A stretch of DNA of 36,670 nt from Sedimentisphaerales bacterium (GTDB lineage Bacteria; Planctomycetota; Phycisphaerae; Sedimentisphaerales; Anaerobacaceae): NCBI GenBank assembly GCA_016933295.1, contig JAFGBG010000047.1, forward strand, positions 1-36,670, given 5' to 3'. The notes under the pieces are model-generated. The model had not been told where the DNA came from, searched no databases, and worked only from the letters and a program-made list of their open reading frames with translations. Position 1 is the first letter of the stretch; the number at the start of each line of letters is the position of its first letter. The position numbers and the translations under genes are program-made. This document shows, piece after piece, positions 1 to 7,016 of the stretch.

Positions 1-134
1 AAACAGTTTTTGAAGGCTTCGGTTTTCGAACAATTATTAAAATCGGCATCAAGAACGACGATATCAGAATTCTTCCGGCCCAATTTAACAAGCGTATCTC
101 CAACGATATCTCTTGGCGCAATCATTTCCGGCAT
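1..134 (-). CDS. Transketolase C-terminal subunit, 5' part only
   Basis: The reverse strand starts ATG at 134 and runs off the window edge after about 44 codons. The visible protein begins MPEMIAPRDIVGDTLVKLG and continues with 'DIVVLDADF' and 'CSKTEAF', which matches the start of the pyrimidine-binding half of split transketolases. The ATG directly abuts the stop codon of the N-terminal subunit gene (stop 135-137), and GGGAG lies about 9 nt upstream inside that gene, so the two halves are probably translationally coupled. The product should pair with the upstream half to form the thiamine-diphosphate enzyme of the non-oxidative pentose phosphate pathway. A second ATG three codons in is an alternative start. 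Everything after about residue 44 is unseen. Confidence 0.85.
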   Translation of the reverse strand, partial: MPEMIAPRDIVGDTLVKLGRKNSDIVVLDADFNNCSKTEAFKNC

Positions 135-1010
135 TTAATTTTTCTCCCTAACATACTTCAATGTTGTCTCAATCTTATCTTTTTCGCAGTTCAAACTTTC
201 AAGTGTTTCGACAAGCTGTTCTTCAGTAAAAGAAACCGAGTGACATGATGGTTTGCCTGCATAGTAAGGAACTTTGTGCCCTTTTTCCGTATGGCAAATA
301 ATTGCTACCGGCTTTCCTTTGACGGAACCGGCTTTATCAAACACATCGATTAATTCTTCTATGGAATGTCCGTTGACCTCGAACACTTCCCAGCCGAATG
401 ACTGCCATTTGCCTATTAAAGGTTCGAGCGGCATGACTACATCCGTCTTATCCGTCAGGGCAAGCTTGTTATAATCAATCAATGCAACTAAATTATCCAG
501 ATTGTATTTGGAAGCCGCCATCGCAGCCTCCCATATCTGGCCTTCCGCCAATTCTCCATCCCCGAGAATTGCATATATACGAAAAGATTTTTTCTTGATT
601 CTCGCACCAATTGCCATCCCGACACTCGCGGAAAGTCCCTGCCCGAGAGCACCGGTACTCATTTCAATACCCGGACAAACGCCATACTCCGGATGCATTT
701 GAAGCGGACTGTCAATCTTATGCAGCGTGTATAATAAATCTTCCGAGATATATCCCAGTTCGGAAAAAACAGCGTATAACGCAGGAGCGGCATGACCTTT
801 AGACAGTACCAACCGGTCTCGGTCCGGGTAATCAGGATCATTTTTATCAAATCGCATCTTGTGGAAATACAAAACTGTGAGCATTTCAATAATGGACATT
901 GAACCGCCTATATGCCCTACACCGGAATAGGCTATCATTTGTACGATTTTAATTCGCAATCGATTGGCAATCGCTTCCAATTCTTCAACTGTATTTACCT
1001 CTTGATTCAT
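135..1010 (-). CDS. Transketolase N-terminal subunit
   Basis: The 291-aa protein is the thiamine-diphosphate-binding half of a split transketolase, which transfers two-carbon ketol units between sugar phosphates in the cytoplasm. The cofactor motif starts at GDGE (residues 150-153) and ends at N181, the usual GDG-x(about 27)-N spacing. H33 in 'GHIGGS' and H73 in 'SKGH' fit the conserved histidines of the family. The length is normal for a split N-half. The C-half follows with no gap, so the pair forms one operon. Upstream on the same strand are an SDR and a cupin; the 163-bp gap to the SDR holds an operator-like triple repeat, so the pair may have its own control. Function is confident; the sugar pathway served is not shown. 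Confidence 0.92.
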   Translation of the reverse strand: MNQEVNTVEELEAIANRLRIKIVQMIAYSGVGHIGGSMSIIEMLTVLYFHKMRFDKNDPDYPDRDRLVLSKGHAAPALYAVFSELGYISEDLLYTLHKIDSPLQMHPEYGVCPGIEMSTGALGQGLSASVGMAIGARIKKKSFRIYAILGDGELAEGQIWEAAMAASKYNLDNLVALIDYNKLALTDKTDVVMPLEPLIGKWQSFGWEVFEVNGHSIEELIDVFDKAGSVKGKPVAIICHTEKGHKVPYYAGKPSCHSVSFTEEQLVETLESLNCEKDKIETTLKYVREKN

Positions 1011-1040
1011 TAAAAATATCCTATATGAAGTTTTTCAATA

Positions 1041-1059
1041 TTCCTATTACTGATAGGAA
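1041..1059. repeat. Short perfect inverted repeat upstream of the transketolase pair
   Basis: TTCCTAT and ATAGGAA form 7-bp perfect arms around a 5-nt centre, 31 bp upstream of the transketolase start. No T-run follows on either strand, so a terminator is unlikely; an operator is possible. The role is unknown. Confidence 0.3.
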
Positions 1060-1112
1060 ATATGATTTCCATTGGCTTAAAATGAGTATAACCGTCGAAA
1101 TCCAACTAATCA

Positions 1113-1140
1113 AGGTCAAAATTGACCTACGTCGAGGTCA
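1113..1140. promoter_or_regulatory. Operator-like cluster of three AGGTCA half-sites
   Basis: AGGTCA (1113-1118), TGACCT (1123-1128) and AGGTCA (1135-1140) lie in alternating orientation. The first two extend to AGGTCAA-AA-TTGACCT, a near-perfect 16-bp palindrome. The last two can also form a 6-bp hairpin with a 6-nt loop. The site lies between the SDR stop and the transketolase start, where a repressor or activator of the transketolase pair would bind. The regulator is not identified. Confidence 0.4.
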
Positions 1141-1173
1141 TTTCCTGCCGACCGAATAAAAACACCCGGTCGC

Positions 1174-1944
1174 TCAAAATCCATTGACCATGAAGCCGCC
1201 GTCAACGACGATGCACTGACCGGTGATATATGAAGCCGCCGGCATACACAAAAACGCCGCAACAGAAGCAACCTCCTGCGGTTCGGCAATTCTGCCCATG
1301 GGAGTGCGTGCAAGAATATCCGCAAGATAATCCTTATCTTCCAGCAATTTTTCGACAAGAGGAGTTCGAGTGTACCACGGCGCGAGAGCGTTGACACGTA
1401 TGCCGTCACCGGCCCACTCGACCGCCAGGTTCCGCGTCAGTTGACAAAGAGCGGCTTTGCTCATACCGTAAGCAGTCCCCGTGCGCAAATGAGTCAGCCC
1501 GGCGACGGAAGTAATATTTACCACGGCAGCGGCATCGGATTCTCGAAGTAACGGATACGCCCTGCGGCAAATATCGAAAACCGAGTGCATATTCGTAGCG
1601 ATGACCGCGTCGTACTCGGCCTGCGAATATTCGACGGCCTTTTTTCTGATATTGGTGCCGACGTTATTTATGAGAATATCCAGCCTGTCCCAGTGCCGCG
1701 ATAAATCCTCGAGCAACTTTTTGCGTCCGTCCTCGTCCGAAATATCCGCCGCCACGCCAAGTGCCTCGAAACCGTTTTTACGCCACGAGGCCAAATGCTC
1801 ATCGAGCAAATCGGCGTTTCGAGCAACGATATAAACCTGCCCCCCTAATTCCAAAAATTCCTCGGCGATTGCCAGGCCGATTCCCTTCGTTCCGCCGGTT
1901 ACAAGGGCACGTCTGCCGTCGAGCCGCCATCTATCGTTTTTCAT
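1174..1944 (-). CDS. SDR-family oxidoreductase, tropinone-reductase-like
   Basis: The 256-aa protein is a classical short-chain dehydrogenase. It has the Rossmann motif GGTKGIG (residues 17-23), the NNVG motif (93-96) and the catalytic triad S146, Y159, K163. The stretches '[11 protein letters not shown]' and 'NNVGTNIRK' resemble the tropinone-reductase-like branch, but the substrate cannot be told; in a bacterium with a transketolase and a cupin beside it, a sugar or polyol is a reasonable guess. The frame stays open upstream to 2247, but that part overlaps the cupin gene in another frame and is arginine-rich nonsense. The ATG at 1944 has AAAGGA upstream and lies 5 bp after the cupin stop, so I chose it. 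Probably co-transcribed with the cupin. Confidence 0.88.
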   Translation of the reverse strand: MKNDRWRLDGRRALVTGGTKGIGLAIAEEFLELGGQVYIVARNADLLDEHLASWRKNGFEALGVAADISDEDGRKKLLEDLSRHWDRLDILINNVGTNIRKKAVEYSQAEYDAVIATNMHSVFDICRRAYPLLRESDAAAVVNITSVAGLTHLRTGTAYGMSKAALCQLTRNLAVEWAGDGIRVNALAPWYTRTPLVEKLLEDKDYLADILARTPMGRIAEPQEVASVAAFLCMPAASYITGQCIVVDGGFMVNGF

Positions 1945-1949
1945 AAATA

Positions 1950-2315
1950 TTATCCTTTCGAGGTCCCGGCACTTTTTCGTTTCAACCAGAAATCGAACGA
2001 GCGGCCCGGCACAAAAATATCCAGACCCACCGAAGGCACATCCAGAGGATTCGTAACTATATGGGATTGCCCGCCGGGGATATAGACGGCATCGCCTTCG
2101 CCGAGGACCTGCTCGTCGTCGTCGGTTGTAATCGAAAGCTTTCCTTCGAGCACCACGAGTACCTGCGCGTTGGGATGGTCGTGCCGCGGCGAGGCGTGCT
2201 TCGGCGGCTTTATAAAATGCTCGATTGAGATATCCTTCTGGTTGCACAGACTCGTACGCTTCCAGTTTTTCTCAGGCTCGTATGTCTCGGCGCTTTTGAA
2301 ACGAATCACCTTCAT
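1950..2315 (-). CDS. Small cupin-domain protein
   Basis: The 121-aa protein is a single conserved beta-barrel cupin. The metal-site motif '[16 protein letters not shown]' gives two histidines in cupin motif 1, and '[14 protein letters not shown]' is motif 2 with the further histidine. Such proteins are often isomerases, dioxygenases or sugar-binding sensors; nothing here says which. The ATG at 2315 follows AGGAG at a good distance, so the longer reading (start at 2339) is not needed. It is the first gene of a minus-strand group with the SDR (5-bp gap), which suggests that the two act in one pathway. Confidence 0.85.
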   Translation of the reverse strand: MKVIRFKSAETYEPEKNWKRTSLCNQKDISIEHFIKPPKHASPRHDHPNAQVLVVLEGKLSITTDDDEQVLGEGDAVYIPGGQSHIVTNPLDVPSVGLDIFVPGRSFDFWLKRKSAGTSKG

Positions 2316-2392
2316 ATTTATTCTCCTGTACGAAGCCAACAGCTACATATCTGTAAACATTCATTATGTAAAACAAGACGCCGACTGTCCAC

Positions 2393-2433
2393 CGGCAATT
2401 TCCGAGATGAGAGCCTTTTATAAAAAATTGCCG
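2393..2433. repeat. 9-bp perfect inverted repeat in a divergent intergenic region
   Basis: CGGCAATTT (2393-2401) and AAATTGCCG (2425-2433) are exact reverse complements, separated by 23 nt. They lie between the divergent cupin and threonine aldolase genes. No T-run follows on either strand. It may be an operator for one or both genes, or the ends of a tiny degraded repeat. Confidence 0.4.
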
Positions 2434-2452
2434 CCCAAATATACAAGAAGAT

Positions 2453-2483
2453 TTGCTATATCCGTTAAAGCTGGTAGTATAAT
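2453..2483 (+). promoter_or_regulatory. Possible promoter of the threonine aldolase gene
   Basis: TATAAT at 2478-2483 is a perfect -10 box. The best -35 candidate is TTGCTA at 2453-2458 with a long 19-nt spacer, so the assignment is weak. The start codon at 2533 lies about 45 nt after the expected transcription start. Confidence 0.35.
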
Positions 2484-2532
2484 TATGGATAAGAAATATT
2501 TTATTCGAGAACCGCAACTTTGGAGATAACTT

Positions 2533-3573
2533 ATGAAAACCATCGATCTGCGCAGCGATACTGTTACCCTGCCAACGGATTCAATGAGGCAGGCAATCTA
2601 TAACGCCGAGTTAGGCGACGACGTATTCAGCGAAGACCCGACAACAAACCGCCTCGAGAAAATGGCCGCAGAACGTATGGGCAAAGAAGCGGCAATAATG
2701 GTCGCCAGCGGCACTATGGGAAACCTGGTATGCCTTCTTACCCATTGCAGCCGCGGCGATGAAGTTATTCTCGGCAATCAGTCGCATTCGTTCCTTTACG
2801 AAGCCGGTGGAATGTCGGCCCTCGGCGGGATACATCCGCATACAGTCGTTAATCAGCCCGACGGTACGATGCGGCCCGAAGATATCGAAGCAGCCATACG
2901 CTCCGACAACGTGCATTTCCCGCGAAGTCGGCTCATCTGCCTGGAAAATACCCACAACTACTGCAACGGCACGCCGCTCACCGTCGAATATACAAAAAAA
3001 GTCGCGGCGTTAGCCCGCAAACGCGGCTTGAAGGTTCATCTCGACGGCGCGAGGATTTTTAATGCCGCCGTGGCTTTAGGTGTGGATGTAAAAGAGCTGA
3101 CCGGCCCCGTGGATTCGGTGAGTTTTTGCCTGTCCAAGGGACTGGCCGCTCCGGTCGGATCGGTGATATGCGGTTCACGCGAGTTCATAGCAGAAGCCCG
3201 ACGGAATCGCAAGATTTTGGGCGGCGGAATGCGACAGTGCGGGATTATTGCCGCCGCGGGAATTGCCGCTCTGGAGCAAATGGTCGAGCGTCTGACCGAA
3301 GACCACGCAAACGCCAGAAGATTGGCCGAAGGAATCGCCTGCACGCAGGATTTATCCCTCGAGCCGGAAACCGTGAAAACGAACATTATTTATTTCGAGA
3401 TAACAAGCGAGAAAATCTCCGCCGAAATGCTCGTTAAAAAACTTGCCGCCAAGGGAATCAAAATCCTGAATTTAGGCCCTAACCGGCTAAGGGCCGTCAC
3501 TCACTACGGCATAAATTCCGACGATATCGATTTGACGCTAAAAGCCCTCAAAAAGATCACGGAAGAGCCGTAA
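2533..3573 (+). CDS. ltaE: Low-specificity L-threonine aldolase
   Basis: The 346-aa protein is a PLP fold-type I aldolase that cleaves threonine or allo-threonine to glycine and acetaldehyde. It begins with 'IDLRSDTVTLPT', the hallmark start of the family. H85 ('NQSHSF') stacks on the cofactor, D171 and R174 ('HLDGARI') contact PLP and substrate, and K202 in 'SVSFCLSKGLAAPVGS' is the Schiff-base lysine. Length is typical. The ATG has GGAG 8 nt upstream. The gene stands alone on the plus strand: divergent from the cupin and convergent with the SIMPL-domain gene, whose stop is only 9 bp away with no terminator I can see between them. Confidence 0.93.
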   Translation: MKTIDLRSDTVTLPTDSMRQAIYNAELGDDVFSEDPTTNRLEKMAAERMGKEAAIMVASGTMGNLVCLLTHCSRGDEVILGNQSHSFLYEAGGMSALGGIHPHTVVNQPDGTMRPEDIEAAIRSDNVHFPRSRLICLENTHNYCNGTPLTVEYTKKVAALARKRGLKVHLDGARIFNAAVALGVDVKELTGPVDSVSFCLSKGLAAPVGSVICGSREFIAEARRNRKILGGGMRQCGIIAAAGIAALEQMVERLTEDHANARRLAEGIACTQDLSLEPETVKTNIIYFEITSEKISAEMLVKKLAAKGIKILNLGPNRLRAVTHYGINSDDIDLTLKALKKITEEP

Positions 3574-3582
3574 CTGATACAA

Positions 3583-4290
3583 TTACTCAAGCTCGAACGT
3601 GGCATAGACCGTAACTTTGACTGTGATTGCTCCCGGAACGAACTTATCGGAAGCAAGGTCAACTGTCGGCGGCGTACTCTGAACCCAGGCTGTATTTGAT
3701 AACATCGAACCTTGTCGTTGATCCGCCTGTGCATGTTCGTTGATTGTCAGTACCCGGCCAATCCTGGCGCCGACAACCTCAGCCATGGCCTTCGCCTTCT
3801 CCTGAGCGGCTTTCAGTGCCTTTAGTCGTGTCTCGGCCCGAACCTCATACATGCTTGACGATTCGAAGCTGAACCAAACCTCCATTTCGGTGCTTGAGAC
3901 GAGACTGTCAAGAAACTCGTCGAATCGTTTCAGGTCACGCTGGCGAATAGTAACGCCGCGTCTGACCAAAAAATGCTTGAACGCGCGCGTATTGCGTTCG
4001 TACTCACGATTCACGCTGACTTGCCCGGTCTCAAGATCTCCCTCGGCGATTCCCAGTTTCTCCTGCAGGGCAACTACCGCTTTCACTTTTTCATCGTTTC
4101 GTTTTTTTGCCTCGAGCATATTAACGTCGGTATCGGTCAGGGTAATCTGCCAGAGGATATGGTCCGGTGCAGTTTTGGTCTCGATTGTGCCGGTAACAGA
4201 GATGCTTCGAACCGGGCTTCCTTCTGCGGCCAGGACAACGGTGCCCGAGAGCAAAATAAGACCAACAGCCGTATAGATAATACTTTTCAT
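3583..4290 (-). CDS. Secreted SIMPL-domain (DUF541) protein
   Basis: The 235-aa protein starts with a Sec signal peptide (residues 1 to about 21, hydrophobic core 'AVGLILLSGTVVLA'). The rest fits the SIMPL/DUF541 fold: an 'ISVTGTIETKTAPD' opening, 'EYERNTRAF' before the middle strand, a helix with 'RLKALKAAQEKAKAMAEVVGA', and a final 'AITVKVTVYATFELE' strand. These proteins are periplasmic or outer-membrane-associated, and their biochemical role is mostly unknown. The ATG at 4290 follows AAAGGAG, a strong ribosome site. It stands alone, upstream of a 1-kb repeat-rich gap. Confidence 0.85.
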   Translation of the reverse strand: MKSIIYTAVGLILLSGTVVLAAEGSPVRSISVTGTIETKTAPDHILWQITLTDTDVNMLEAKKRNDEKVKAVVALQEKLGIAEGDLETGQVSVNREYERNTRAFKHFLVRRGVTIRQRDLKRFDEFLDSLVSSTEMEVWFSFESSSMYEVRAETRLKALKAAQEKAKAMAEVVGARIGRVLTINEHAQADQRQGSMLSNTAWVQSTPPTVDLASDKFVPGAITVKVTVYATFELE

Positions 4291-4625
4291 AATTTTCTCC
4301 TTTCGATTTGTTCTTTTGCCGGCTTTGTTTTATACGGTTTCAATATATGAAGTGTTAGCCGTATTACTTTCAGCAAAAACCGTTTTATAAGAAATAACGA
4401 AACTTTATACATAACCTGGCTATAGTTTACTCGTATTTGCTTATGAAGATGTGTAAAAATTATGTAAAACTTTTATAGAGCGTCATAATTGACGTAGCCC
4501 ACCTAATTTTGATTATGTCATTATTGGAAGATTGCCGCGGCTACTTCGCTAGCCAACTCCGCCGAAGCAGCTTTGGTTGCGAAGGCTGGAAAGCTACGAA
4601 GCCTCGCAAAGACAGGATTAAATGG

Positions 4626-4645
4626 ATTCCCGCCTGCGCGGGAAT
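4626..4645. repeat. REP-like palindrome, 8-bp arms
   Basis: ATTCCCGC, a 4-nt loop CTGC, and GCGGGAAT form a perfect hairpin. From memory, very similar GGATTCCCGC-type palindromes recur as dispersed repeats in many Gram-negative genomes; I cannot count copies outside this window. It could also slow or end transcription. Confidence 0.55.
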
Positions 4646-4956
4646 GACAAACAACGAAACACGAATCACGAGATACGAGCTACAAGCGACGAACGAGGAA
4701 CAACGTGCCGTATCAAGGTGATTTTTCGGAAAAACGCGGATTTTGCTTGAAATTTTGCCGGAACGATATATAATTGTGAACAAATAGAATATAGAATACA
4801 GAATACACAATACAGTAATGGGGGGGGGAAAATCACAAGTCAAAAACAAAAAGTCAAAAGAAAAAAATTTATGCCTTAGGCAAGTAAAAGTCAAAAAATC
4901 ACAGAAAAACAAGTTTTTCCGACATACGACATGCCATATACGACCTACGATGTTAT

Positions 4957-5017
4957 TTGAAAAAACGAACCCAATTTTAACGGCAGAATTAAGAACTCAG
5001 AATACACAATACAGAAT
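4957..5017 (+). repeat. 61-bp dispersed repeat unit, copy 1
   Basis: The unit begins TTGAAAAAACGAACCCAATT and ends in AATACACAATACAGAAT. It matches the copy at 5138-5198 at about 55 of 61 positions with no gaps. The two copies are 181 bp apart in the same orientation. The related tail AATACAGAATACACAATACAG also occurs alone near 4795-4815. Confidence 0.75.
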
Positions 5018-5137
5018 GAGGTGGGCAAATCAGAAGTTTCAAATCCTAAGCTCTAAATTCGAAATCCCAAACAAATTCGAATTACCTAAAATTGAAATTC
5101 AAAACACCTCTGTGTGCTCTGTGGCTTGTAACATAAC

Positions 5138-5198
5138 TTGAAAAAACGAACCCAATTTTAATGGCAGAATACTGAACTCAGAATACAGAAGACAGAAT
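5138..5198 (+). repeat. 61-bp dispersed repeat unit, copy 2
   Basis: Second copy of the unit at 4957-5017, same orientation, with six substitutions by eye: C/T at position 25, a three-base change in the middle, and two near the 3' end. It carries no ORF signals. Confidence 0.75.
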
Positions 5199-5264
5199 AA
5201 AGAATGTTTATAAGGGGTTGTCAAATATGAGATTACAATACAATTTTAACGGTGGTTTCCTTGA

Positions 5265-5375
5265 ATGATTTTCTCAATACTATCAAGGATTGGGCCAAAA
5301 AACAAAGCCAATTCAAACCCAAACGAAGCCAAAAGGAAGCCAATTTATCGCCGGATTGCCCCTTTTATAAGAGTG
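5265..5375 (+). repeat. Repeat-like block reaching into the GH51 gene end
   Basis: The block contains AAACAAAGCCAATTCAAACC followed by two degenerate AAGCCAA units. Its conceptual translations ('KKQSQFKP', 'KANSNPNEA') are strings I recall from spurious ORFs in planctomycete assemblies, so I read it as part of a dispersed non-coding repeat. Its right edge is uncertain and may include the last codons of the GH51 gene, whose stop codon is at 5345-5347. Confidence 0.4.
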
Positions 5376-6955
5376 AACGAATGCGGCTCAAACGAATACA
5401 TAAAACTTTCTCCGGAGGCGTTAATATCCGGTTTCTGGACTGTTTTGACCGGTTCTTTGCCGAAGTCGTTCATGGCCTTAATATCCGGCCCGTTGACCTC
5501 GAAAACTTTCATCGGCCCGGCGAAACGGCCTTCCTGCGAGATTATCTCGGTCGCAATTGCTTTATCCTTATGGCGGTTAACAACACAAATCGTAATTTGG
5601 CCGTTGTCATAGGCGGCGGAAACATCGAGATACGGCACGTTTTTACGCACGGTCGTTGTCTCGCCAAGGCCGAGGAAGAATTCGTCGGTGTCATAGGTCT
5701 GGCAATCGACAAAAACGTCCAGCGATGTCCCCCTTACGTTTTGGGCGAACAGTTGCAGGGGATAATAAATCGTCTGCCTGAACAGCGTTTTTTCATTTGT
5801 GAATATCGGAGCGATAACATTTACAAGCTGTGCCATATTTGCCATTTTCACGATATCGGCGTTACGAACAAAGACATTGAGAAATCCCGCAACGACCAGG
5901 GCGTCTTCCAGGTTGTAATGCTCTTCCAAGGCCCGAGTCCCGCGCTTGAATTCGCCGGTCCTGGCTCGATACCATACGTTGTACTCGTCCCATGCGATGT
6001 ATATCGGGTCACGCTGCCCGCGGTCGGCCTTGACCATCTCTTCCATGATCATGCCCTTTACGACCTGAGTGCGCTCTTCACAAACCAGCGGGGTGGAAAG
6101 GAAATTGTAATAATTATCATCAGGATTACCGACGTAAATATGAAGTGCGATATAATCGACAACGTCCCTCAACTCGTGCAATACAGTGCCGTTCCAGTAA
6201 TCGGGATCGGCGCCGGGACGATAGTTCGACGAACCTGCGGCAATCAATTTGATCTCAGGACTGGTGAGCCTCATAAGTTTCGCCGCTTCACGGGCTTTCT
6301 TGCTGTAGTCCACGGCATTCAGGTGGCCCATCTGCCAAAACCCGTCCATTTCATTCCCGAGACTCCAGTAAATAACATTATGCGGCTCGGGATAACCGTG
6401 CTGTCGCCGCAGCTCTGCAAAATAGGGCCCCTCTTTGACATTGCAATATTCCACCCAGCGCTGTGCTTCTTCTATCGTGCCGGTTCCCATATTCACGGAA
6501 AAATACGGCTCGGTGCCTACATCTTTGCAAAATTCAATGAATTCGTTGGTTCCGAATTTATTGGTTTCCAGTCTGGCCCAGGCGAGCTCCATCCTGGGGA
6601 TTCTCTGCGGCCCGACCCCGTCCAGCCAGTGATAATCGGAGACGAAATTTCCGCCGGGATAACGAACGATGGAAACATCGAGTCCTTTGACCGCTTCCAG
6701 GACATCTTTGCGGAAACCCCGGCTATCGGCCTGCTCCGAATCCGGTTCGTAAATTCCGCCGTAAACGCAGCGCCCGAGGTGCTCGACAAAATTGCCGTAC
6801 AGGTGCTTGTCAATTTCGCCGATTGTCCGGTCGATATCGATTTTTATCCGCGCCCGGGAGCTACCGGCGGCACTCGAATCCGATTGCATCAGAAGACTCA
6901 TCACGAATACGACTACTGTTATGAATACGCAACTGGCGTTTTTCCCCGCTTTCAT
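5345..6955 (-). CDS. Secreted GH51 alpha-L-arabinofuranosidase
   Basis: The 536-aa enzyme removes terminal alpha-L-arabinofuranosyl units from arabinan or arabinoxylan. A signal peptide covers residues 1 to about 30. The GH51 core opens with 'IGEIDKHLYGNFVEHLGR' (46-62) and 'VRYPGGNF' (97-104). The acid/base is E202 in 'YWSLGNEMDG' and the nucleophile is E324 in 'IAWDEYNVWYR'; both are intact. A C-terminal beta domain ends at 'YSFEPHSFTLIK'. The last five residues, GAIRR, fall in repeat-like DNA, so the original end may have been altered. The ATG at 6955 follows AAAGGAG. It lies 61 bp behind the GH43 gene on the same strand, so both probably form one arabinan-degradation operon. Confidence 0.92.
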   Translation of the reverse strand: MKAGKNASCVFITVVVFVMSLLMQSDSSAAGSSRARIKIDIDRTIGEIDKHLYGNFVEHLGRCVYGGIYEPDSEQADSRGFRKDVLEAVKGLDVSIVRYPGGNFVSDYHWLDGVGPQRIPRMELAWARLETNKFGTNEFIEFCKDVGTEPYFSVNMGTGTIEEAQRWVEYCNVKEGPYFAELRRQHGYPEPHNVIYWSLGNEMDGFWQMGHLNAVDYSKKAREAAKLMRLTSPEIKLIAAGSSNYRPGADPDYWNGTVLHELRDVVDYIALHIYVGNPDDNYYNFLSTPLVCEERTQVVKGMIMEEMVKADRGQRDPIYIAWDEYNVWYRARTGEFKRGTRALEEHYNLEDALVVAGFLNVFVRNADIVKMANMAQLVNVIAPIFTNEKTLFRQTIYYPLQLFAQNVRGTSLDVFVDCQTYDTDEFFLGLGETTTVRKNVPYLDVSAAYDNGQITICVVNRHKDKAIATEIISQEGRFAGPMKVFEVNGPDIKAMNDFGKEPVKTVQKPDINASGESFMYSFEPHSFTLIKGAIRR

Positions 6956-7016
6956 AGCCGGCTCCTTTCACTAATTTTGCATGACAAATTTTTGATATAC
7001 ATGCACAGAGAATCAA

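Larger units (their letters stand above)
4291..5344. other. 1-kb gene-free region packed with short repeats
   Basis: No convincing gene is present on either strand. The first about 220 bp is AT-rich sequence upstream of the SIMPL gene. From about 4550 on, the DNA is a chain of repeat-like blocks: a palindrome at 4626-4645, a low-complexity 'ACGAATCACGAGATACGAG' stretch near 4660-4690, AATACAGAATACA-type runs near 4785-4815, a run of nine G (4820-4828), AAAGTCAAAA-type repeats (4840-4910), two copies of a 61-bp unit, and a block rich in AAAGCCAATTCAAACCC from about 5265. The open frames here translate to low-complexity peptides and are not genes. Confidence 0.7.

Noticed and set aside
1945-2247. 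N-terminal extension of the SDR
   Set aside because: It overlaps the cupin gene in another frame and is arginine-rich nonsense; the ATG at 1944 has a ribosome site.
3574-3582. Terminator between ltaE and the SIMPL gene
   Set aside because: Only 9 bp separate the stops and no hairpin with a T-run is visible.
4785-5200. CRISPR-like array of AATACAGAATACA units
   Set aside because: The units have no constant spacing or unique spacers and vary in length; no cas gene is present.
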